Below, one piece after another: positions 1 through 4,576 of a stretch of DNA of 6,450 nucleotides. The notes below the pieces were generated by a model. The model did not search any database. It had not been told where the DNA came from and was given only the letters and a program-made list of their open reading frames with translations. Source of the DNA: Verrucomicrobiaceae bacterium (GTDB taxonomy: Bacteria; Verrucomicrobiota; Verrucomicrobiae; Verrucomicrobiales; Akkermansiaceae); contig CANBTO010000297.1 of NCBI GenBank assembly GCA_947372405.1, positions 1 to 6,450 on the forward strand, in the 5' to 3' direction. The first letter of the stretch is position 1. The number at the start of each line of letters is the position of its first letter. A program made the translations under genes and the position numbers.

Positions 1-2522
1 CGCGATGGACCAACGAAATTACGGGAATCATCTGGATTACCGCAGGTCTTTTGTTGCTGCTTTCGTTGGTGAAATACAGCCCGGCGGATCTTCGTGAACC
101 TGCGAAAATTCCAATCATCGGCGGCTTTCTGGAGCCGATCGCCGACAAGTCGGGGGCCAGCGAGAACTTGATCGGGCCGGTAGGAGGAATTCTGGGATTC
201 CTGCAGGTGTTGTTCTTCGGCGCTGCGGGCTACCTGATTCCAGTGGGTTTCATCTGGTTCGGCATCGTGAAGCTGGCGTTTGACGGGCGCATCTGGCCGC
301 GTGCGGTGTTGGGCTTCGCAGTGCTGCTGTTCGCTGGAGCCGCTTGGTTGGATGCGGCCGACTTCTTTTTCATGGACTGGTCTCGGAACTGCAACCTGCC
401 CGGCAGCCCGGGGGGGGTGATCGGCGACGGACTGGGGGGATTCGTGCTGGTCCATCTGATAGGCCGTGCGGGCACCCTGCTGCTGACCGGAGCCGCCTAT
501 GTCGTGGCAGTGATTCTTCTGACCGGGCATCAGCCGGTTCGATTCACCAAGGCATGTTTCCGGCTGGCCGTGAGGAAATACTCGGTGTGGAGGGAGAATC
601 GAGGCGAGGCTGCCAAGTTGGCGGCCCGTGAGGCGGAAATCGCCGCTGAGCGTGATCGCCAGCGAGAGCAGCGGCGCAAGGAGCGCGAGACGTCCAAGGT
701 CTTCGCCAAGGAAGAGCCGGAACCGGACGCGCAGACGTTGCTGCCCCTCAGGGAAACTCCACCACCTCAAATCATCGATGCCTCGCAACGCAGGGCCAGC
801 GAACCGGTGGTGCCGGGCACCAAGCCCTTCGAGCGCAAGAAACCCGGCCACCAGTTTCTCTCGGTCACGGGTTTCGAAAACTACGAACTGCCCGGCTTCG
901 ACCTGCTCGACGCGGAGGAAGTCGAGGACGCGCCGGAAGCCAACCGCGACGAGTTGCTTTCCAACCAGCGCGTCATCATCGAGACCCTCAAGGCTTTCGG
1001 GATCGACGTGACTCCCGGCGATATCACCCGTGGCCCGACGATCACCCGCTACGAAATCTATCCGTCCACCGGCCTCCGCGTCTCAAGAATCTCCCAGCTC
1101 GAAGCGGACCTCGCCCGTGCGACTTGCGCCGAGCGCATCAACATCCTCGCGCCCATCCCCGGTAAGGACACCGTCGGCATTGAAATCGCAAACTCTCAGA
1201 AAATCGCGGTGCCGCTCCACGAATTGCTTCACGATCCCGAGTTCAGGTCCGCGAAGAAGAGAATCCCCCTCGCTCTCGGCAAGGACGTTTACGGCAAGAC
1301 CGTCATCGGCGATCTCGCGGCGATGCCCCACCTGTTGGTTGCGGGTGCCACCGGCTCGGGGAAATCCGTCTGCATCAACTCGATCATCGCCTCGATGCTC
1401 TTCAAGTTCGGCCCGGACGAACTGCGTTTCATCATGGTCGATCCGAAGGTGGTGGAGATGCAGATGTACAACCGCCTGCCGCACCTTGTCGTTCCGGTGG
1501 TGACCGATCCGAAAAAAACCGTGGCCGCGCTCAAGTGGGTGGTCAATGAAATGGAGAAACGCTACCGGATCTTCGCCAAAGAGGGCGTCCGTAATTTCGA
1601 TACGTTCAACAGCCGCCCGAAGAAAGAGAAAGCGGCATCACCGGCCCCGGTCGAGGAACCCGAAGACGAAGAACTCGAATCTCCGCAAACCGAGGCTGCC
1701 AAACCGGTTCTCGATCCCAGCCTCCCCGCCAGCCACCAGGCTCCGCCTTGGGCGCTGGACGATGTGGCTGACGAACAGATCGAGTCCATCGCCTCCGCCT
1801 TGGAATCCGGCGAGCTCGCGCCCGAAGCGGACGAGGATGATCCCGAATTCGAAATCGCCGAGGAACGCATTCCGGATCGTTTCCCCTATATCGTCGTCCT
1901 GATAGACGAGTTGGCGGACTTGATGCAGACAGCTCCTGCGGATGTCGAGATGTGTATCGCGCGTATCGCCCAGAAGGCACGTGCCGCCGGCATCCATCTC
2001 ATCATCGCCACACAGACGCCGCGCGCGGACGTGGTCACCGGCATCATCAAGGCGAACATTCCTTGCCGCATCGCCTTCCAGGTCTCGTCGCAGTTGGACT
2101 CGAGAGTCATCCTTGATACCAAGGGTGCCGAGAAACTGGTGGGCAAAGGGGACATGCTCTATCTGCCACCCGGCTCAGCAAAGCTCGAACGCGCACAGGG
2201 AGCCTTCGTCACCGATGCCGAGATCGAACGCATCATCGACCACTGCGCCGCGCAGGGCTCGCCGAAGTTCGAGACCGACATCCACGCCTCCATCAACAGC
2301 GACGACTCGGACGACGAGGACGATGTTTCCGAGGCCGATGAGGAGCTCATTCTCAAGTGTATTGAGGTCGCCCGACAGGAGCGCAAGTGCAGCACCAGTC
2401 TCCTCCAACGCCGCCTGCGCCTCGGATACACCCGCGCCGCCCGCATGGTGGACATCCTCGAACAGCGTGGAATCGTCGGCCCCGGCGACGGTGCGAAACC
2501 GCGCGAAGTCTTCCTTAAATGA
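1..2522 (+). CDS. ftsK: DNA translocase FtsK (5'-partial)
   Basis: FtsK/SpoIIIE-family hexameric ATPase that pumps double-stranded DNA at the division septum and helps resolve chromosome dimers. The frame (first full codon at base 3) has no stop or ATG before the left edge, and it encodes a hydrophobic helix running into the TTG at 51, so that TTG is internal and the true start is upstream. Counting residues from base 51: membrane helices at the extreme N-terminus, about 43-77, 84-103 and 124-158; a charged linker at about 180-295; the FtsK alpha domain at about 300-400; Walker A GATGSGKS at 432-439; Walker B ending in IDE with D619/E620; a conserved ATQ...ANIP...QVSS stretch at 653-680; and a winged-helix gamma domain at about 765-823 with GYTRAAR at 792-798. 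Oddities are an acidic insertion of about 88 residues (523-610) between the two Walker motifs and a D/S/E-rich hinge (750-765) before gamma. The family call is very secure. Confidence 0.97.
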   Translation, partial: RWTNEITGIIWITAGLLLLLSLVKYSPADLREPAKIPIIGGFLEPIADKSGASENLIGPVGGILGFLQVLFFGAAGYLIPVGFIWFGIVKLAFDGRIWPRAVLGFAVLLFAGAAWLDAADFFFMDWSRNCNLPGSPGGVIGDGLGGFVLVHLIGRAGTLLLTGAAYVVAVILLTGHQPVRFTKACFRLAVRKYSVWRENRGEAAKLAAREAEIAAERDRQREQRRKERETSKVFAKEEPEPDAQTLLPLRETPPPQIIDASQRRASEPVVPGTKPFERKKPGHQFLSVTGFENYELPGFDLLDAEEVEDAPEANRDELLSNQRVIIETLKAFGIDVTPGDITRGPTITRYEIYPSTGLRVSRISQLEADLARATCAERINILAPIPGKDTVGIEIANSQKIAVPLHELLHDPEFRSAKKRIPLALGKDVYGKTVIGDLAAMPHLLVAGATGSGKSVCINSIIASMLFKFGPDELRFIMVDPKVVEMQMYNRLPHLVVPVVTDPKKTVAALKWVVNEMEKRYRIFAKEGVRNFDTFNSRPKKEKAASPAPVEEPEDEELESPQTEAAKPVLDPSLPASHQAPPWALDDVADEQIESIASALESGELAPEADEDDPEFEIAEERIPDRFPYIVVLIDELADLMQTAPADVEMCIARIAQKARAAGIHLIIATQTPRADVVTGIIKANIPCRIAFQVSSQLDSRVILDTKGAEKLVGKGDMLYLPPGSAKLERAQGAFVTDAEIERIIDHCAAQGSPKFETDIHASINSDDSDDEDDVSEADEELILKCIEVARQERKCSTSLLQRRLRLGYTRAARMVDILEQRGIVGPGDGAKPREVFLK

Positions 2523-2542
2523 GGCGCTGGCGCAGCGATGGT

Positions 2543-2569
2543 GGAAAATCCAAAAAACCGCGATTTTCC
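2543..2569 (+). terminator. Possible hairpin after ftsK
   Basis: A perfect 8-bp inverted repeat, GGAAAATC (2543-2550) and GATTTTCC (2562-2569), with an 11-base loop, starts 20 bases after the ftsK stop codon. Its position fits a transcript end or 3' stabilising hairpin. The stem is AU-rich and no U-tract follows, so intrinsic termination is doubtful. Confidence 0.3.
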
Positions 2570-2631
2570 GATTGTCAAAGCCCGTGCCGCCGCTCTTACT
2601 TCCGCCCCGCCCGCAAGGGTTTGGTGCGTTA

Positions 2632-2707
2632 GGCTCGATAGCTCAGTTGGTAGAGCAGCGGATTGAAAATCCGCGTGTCGCTGGTTCGATCCCGGCTCGA
2701 GCCACCA
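2632..2707 (+). tRNA. tRNA-Phe (anticodon GAA)
   Basis: A complete cloverleaf can be drawn by hand. The acceptor stem GGCTCGA (2632-2638) pairs with TCGAGCC (2697-2703). The D-stem GCTC/GAGC spans 2641-2656. The anticodon stem GCGGA/TCCGC encloses loop TTGAAAA (2663-2669) with anticodon GAA at 2665-2667, which reads Phe codons UUC/UUU. The variable loop has 5 bases (2675-2679). The T-arm GCTGG/CCGGC (one G-T wobble) has loop TTCGATC. The discriminator is A2704 and the CCA end (2705-2707) is encoded. It is the only RNA gene seen. It follows ftsK on the same strand with a 109-base gap, so it may have its own promoter, though none is clear. No copy of its 3' end is seen elsewhere in the window, so there is no sign of an integrated element. 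Confidence 0.97.
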
Positions 2708-2807
2708 CTACTGCTTCCTTGATTCTCAAACAGGTCGGTGTTTGCTGATGCGGTTGTTTTCTAACGGAACAATTCACTGGTGCGGTTTTCGGACGGGATT
2801 GAGGCCT

Positions 2808-2825
2808 GCATGACTCCGCTCATGC
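2808..2825 (-). repeat. Short inverted repeat downstream of the minus-strand gene
   Basis: GCATGA (2808-2813) and TCATGC (2820-2825) form a perfect 6-bp stem around a 6-base loop, 16 bases past the stop of the minus-strand gene ending at 2842. It could be a weak transcript-end hairpin. No T-run follows in the minus direction and the stem is short, so chance is quite possible. The rest of the 134-base gap between the tRNA and that gene holds nothing I can assign. Confidence 0.2.
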
Positions 2826-2841
2826 GTCTGTCGGCTTCAAA

Positions 2842-3513
2842 TCACTTCTCAAGTTTCACCTTGCCTGCAATCCGGGATTCATTTCCGACGAACAACGCGC
2901 CGTTGATCTCCATGGACAAGGTGCCGTGATCGCTGCGCGAAGTCACCTTGATGGTGGTCTCCGCTGGCAAGGAAACTTCCATCCCGGTCGGATCGCGGAG
3001 TGTGATTCCTTCGGTTGCCAATAACTGCACGGGTAGGACAAGTCCTTCCAATGTTGTTAGCGTTCCAGTGGAGGCGGCGGGTCTCGAAGGTATCTCCGCG
3101 TTAGACGATTCCGCCGGTGTCCCTGTTACTTCGGCAGGCTGGCGGACGGGTTTGGATGATCCATGCGGTGCAGCGGTTTTGCCCGATGGCTTTGCAGCGG
3201 AGACAAGCGATTCGGTGGAACCTCCGGTGATATAGGTATAACCTGTCCAGCCTCCGGCCAGCAGCACGATCAGAATGACGATTTTGCCAATTACTCCGCT
3301 TTTGCTTGGTCCTGATGCTGCCCGGGACTGGCTGTCCCGGAAATGAACCGCGATGTCGATGAGCGTGGAAGCCTGCCATTTGCCGAGCGATTGAAGGTCG
3401 GATTCCGACATGTCGGTCAGCAGCCGAAGGTAGCTGATTTGGTTTTCCGACGCGGGCTCTTCTCCGAGCTGCTTTGCAGGGATGGTCCGGACATTGTATT
3501 TTTCCTTGCTCAC
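2842..3513 (-). CDS. Unassigned single-pass membrane protein
   Basis: I do not recognise a named family for this 223-residue protein. It has four parts. The first is a polar N-terminus with a short helical segment at about 20-55 (QISYLRLL...ASTLID), resembling the small Q-x-x-Y-L...AS-x-L-I helical motif found in various bacterial and phage proteins. Next comes one strong membrane helix at about 74-95, then a Pro/Ser/Ala-rich linker at about 97-150, and last a C-terminal beta-rich domain at about 152-223 with a glycine and hydrophobic pattern that could be SH3-like. There is no signal peptide. A lone central helix preceded by Lys71 and Lys77 suggests a cytoplasmic N-terminus and an exported C-terminal domain, which is inference. 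The start is the GTG at 3513-3511, because an in-frame TAA lies four codons upstream (3523-3525) and the next Met, residue 35, would remove the N-terminal motif. The frame is open throughout and codon use resembles its neighbours, so it is probably a real gene. Confidence 0.8.
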   Translation of the reverse strand: MSKEKYNVRTIPAKQLGEEPASENQISYLRLLTDMSESDLQSLGKWQASTLIDIAVHFRDSQSRAASGPSKSGVIGKIVILIVLLAGGWTGYTYITGGSTESLVSAAKPSGKTAAPHGSSKPVRQPAEVTGTPAESSNAEIPSRPAASTGTLTTLEGLVLPVQLLATEGITLRDPTGMEVSLPAETTIKVTSRSDHGTLSMEINGALFVGNESRIAGKVKLEK

Positions 3514-3521
3514 GGGACCTC
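3514..3521 (-). promoter_or_regulatory. Ribosome binding site supporting the GTG start
   Basis: On the minus strand GAGGT (3521-3517) lies only three bases before the GTG at 3513. The spacing is short, but with the upstream in-frame stop it supports this rare start over the internal Met. Confidence 0.4.
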
Positions 3522-3604
3522 GTTAGGAGTTTCAACCGCTGCAATCAAGGTCATTCACTTTCGGTGCTTAGCGAAACCGCCATGCTCGTTCCCGTATGGT
3601 TCGT

Positions 3605-3630
3605 GCCCATGGGCGTTTCCGGTGGCCGGA
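3605..3630. repeat. Palindrome and hairpin in the divergent intergenic region
   Basis: The 187-base gap (3514-3700) between divergent genes should carry both promoters, but no good -35/-10 pair stands out. It does hold a perfect 10-base palindrome GCCCATGGGC (3605-3614), followed three bases later by a 5-bp hairpin TCCGG/CCGGA with a TGG loop (3618-3630). The palindrome could be an operator half-site, or both could be chance in GC-rich DNA. Confidence 0.25.
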
Positions 3631-3687
3631 CGCGGTAGTGGCAGAAGGTGGTTTTCACGCTGGAACGCCTGGCCATGATTTGCTTGC

Positions 3688-3692
3688 TAGGA
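3688..3692 (+). promoter_or_regulatory. Ribosome binding site of the DUF3465 gene
   Basis: TAGGA ends eight bases before the ATG at 3701. It fixes the start there instead of at the upstream in-frame ATG at 3596, which would put 35 non-homologous residues in front of the signal-like N-terminus. Confidence 0.6.
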
Positions 3693-3700
3693 CGCGTCGA

Positions 3701-4144
3701 ATGAAAAAACTCCTGTTCCTCGTCATGGTTTTGGCAGCCGGCTACGTCGGGCTGACGCAATACCGACAGCTCCCGTCGGGTGGCGGCCAGGCACCGGGTG
3801 TGGTGTCGGCGGATGATGCGGCGCTGGATCGTGCCATTGAAAGCAGGGCCAGCGGCGTGCGGGTTGAAGGCCAGGGTACGGTGATCAAGGTGCTGCCGGA
3901 TGACAACGACGGGAGCCGCCATCAGAGGTTCATTCTCAAACTGCGATCCGGAAGTACTTTGTTGATCGCACACAACATCGACCTTGCGCCGGGAATCGGT
4001 TCGCTGCGGGCAGGAGACCGCGTCGATTTCAAAGGTGAATACGAGTGGGATCCCAAAGGAGGTGTCGTGCACTGGACACATCGTGACCCTCGCGGACGCC
4101 ATGCCGCCGGCTGGCTGAAGCATGGCGACCGCATCTATCAATGA
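3701..4144 (+). CDS. DUF3465 family exported/anchored protein
   Basis: A 147-residue protein with the conserved pattern of the DUF3465 family, whose function is not established. Residues 1-17 are MKK followed by a hydrophobic run, read as a signal peptide or N-terminal membrane anchor, so the body probably lies in the periplasm. The conserved body spans about 55-147: GQGTVIKVLPDDNDG (57-71) leading to HQRF, LLIAHNIDLAP (87-97), GDRVDFKGEYEW (105-116), GGVVHWTHRDP (120-130), then H134 and GWLKH to H141. Six histidines sit inside these motifs (74, 91, 124, 127, 134, 141), which suggests metal or ligand binding. The strand-rich, GD-V-F-GEYEW layout is reminiscent of an OB-like barrel. Both ideas are inference. 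The start at 3701 is set by the RBS and by the signal-like N-terminus. The tyrosine-phosphatase-like gene follows 58 bases downstream on the same strand, so co-transcription is likely. The family call is from remembered motif similarity. Confidence 0.88.
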   Translation: MKKLLFLVMVLAAGYVGLTQYRQLPSGGGQAPGVVSADDAALDRAIESRASGVRVEGQGTVIKVLPDDNDGSRHQRFILKLRSGSTLLIAHNIDLAPGIGSLRAGDRVDFKGEYEWDPKGGVVHWTHRDPRGRHAAGWLKHGDRIYQ

Positions 4145-4202
4145 GACCTGCGGGCAATCATCGAACTTGGCAGGCGACCGGGGCTGCATAAGATCCGGCG
4201 TC

Positions 4203-4529
4203 GTGAAGAAGCATGTTCTGTTCTTGTGCTCCCGGAACAGGCTGCGCAGTCCGACCGCCGAGGCGGTGTTCGCGGGGCATCCGGCGGTGGAGGTGGATTC
4301 CGCAGGATTGAACAATGATGCGGAAGTGCCGTTGTCCGAAGATCAGATCGCATGGGCGGACCTGATCCTGGTGATGGAAAAGATTCACCGTAGCCGCCTG
4401 AACCGCATGTTCGGCAAGGCGCTCGCCGGCAAGCGGGTGGTGGTCCTCAACATCCCCGATGATTATGACTACATGGACCCGGTGCTGATCCAATTGTTGA
4501 AACAGCGCTGTGCGCCCTACATCCGCTGA
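4203..4529 (+). CDS. Low-molecular-weight tyrosine-phosphatase-like protein (COG4551 type)
   Basis: A 108-residue protein resembling the short predicted protein tyrosine phosphatases of COG4551. The phosphate-binding loop C-x5-R is intact: C9-SRNRL-R15-S16 follows the first beta strand (KHVLFL), as in LMW-PTP enzymes, where the Cys is the nucleophile. The Asp-Pro expected to supply the general acid is D92-P93 in the segment DDYDYMDP. SAGLN (33-37) and ADLILVMEKIHR (52-63) match the LMW-PTP core. The protein is shorter than classical LMW-PTPs (about 150 residues) but of usual length for this subfamily, and is predicted cytoplasmic. The start is chosen as GTG 4203 because it lies just before the first strand and gives the family's usual length. 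An in-frame ATG at 4122, overlapping the previous gene by 23 bases, would add 27 residues that do not look conserved. No strong Shine-Dalgarno precedes either start, so the start is less certain than the gene. The substrate is unknown. Confidence 0.85.
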   Translation: MKKHVLFLCSRNRLRSPTAEAVFAGHPAVEVDSAGLNNDAEVPLSEDQIAWADLILVMEKIHRSRLNRMFGKALAGKRVVVLNIPDDYDYMDPVLIQLLKQRCAPYIR

Positions 4530-4543
4530 AAGCCATGTGGACC

Positions 4544-4574
4544 GATCGGGACACCCGATCCGCTGTTCCGGATC
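4544..4574. terminator. Overlapping hairpins at a convergent junction, possible two-way terminator
   Basis: The phosphatase gene and the minus-strand propeller gene converge here with 47 bases between their stops. Hairpin A is GATCGGG (4544-4550), loop ACA, CCCGATC (4554-4560). Hairpin B is GATCCG (4557-4562), a 6-base loop, CGGATC (4569-4574). They share GATC at 4557-4560, so only one can fully form at a time. Location and stem strength fit termination from both sides. There is no U-tract in either direction, so it may depend on Rho or act as a 3' stabiliser. Confidence 0.45.
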
Positions 4575-4576
4575 TA

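Noticed and set aside
2572..2600. TTGTCA (2572-2577) with CTTACT (2595-2600) as a promoter for the tRNA
   Set aside because: The -35 is good and the spacing is 17, but the -10 matches only half of the consensus, so it cannot be supported.
2685..2707. The tRNA 3' end as a possible attachment site for an integrated element
   Set aside because: No second copy of the tRNA 3' end, no integrase and no phage-like gene are present in the window.
1942..2748. A 268-codon plus-strand frame overlapping the end of ftsK and the whole tRNA gene
   Set aside because: It is Arg/Ser-rich out-of-frame translation of ftsK and runs through a structured tRNA, so it is a shadow frame.
2747..2798. Imperfect direct repeat around GCGGTT...TTTTC after the tRNA
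   Set aside because: The similarity is short and gapped, with no matching structure or gene context.
3596..3700. Upstream in-frame ATG at 3596 as start of the DUF3465 gene
   Set aside because: It would place 35 Arg- and His-containing residues ahead of a typical MKK signal sequence, and the good RBS is in front of 3701.
4122..4202. ATG at 4122 as start of the phosphatase gene
   Set aside because: The extra 27 residues precede the conserved first beta strand and do not match the usual family length; kept only as an alternative.
3551..4315. A 254-codon open frame on the minus strand opposite the DUF3465 and phosphatase genes
   Set aside because: It lies antisense to two genes with clear family motifs, its translation shows no domain or sensible hydrophobic pattern, and GC-rich coding DNA commonly leaves such frames open.
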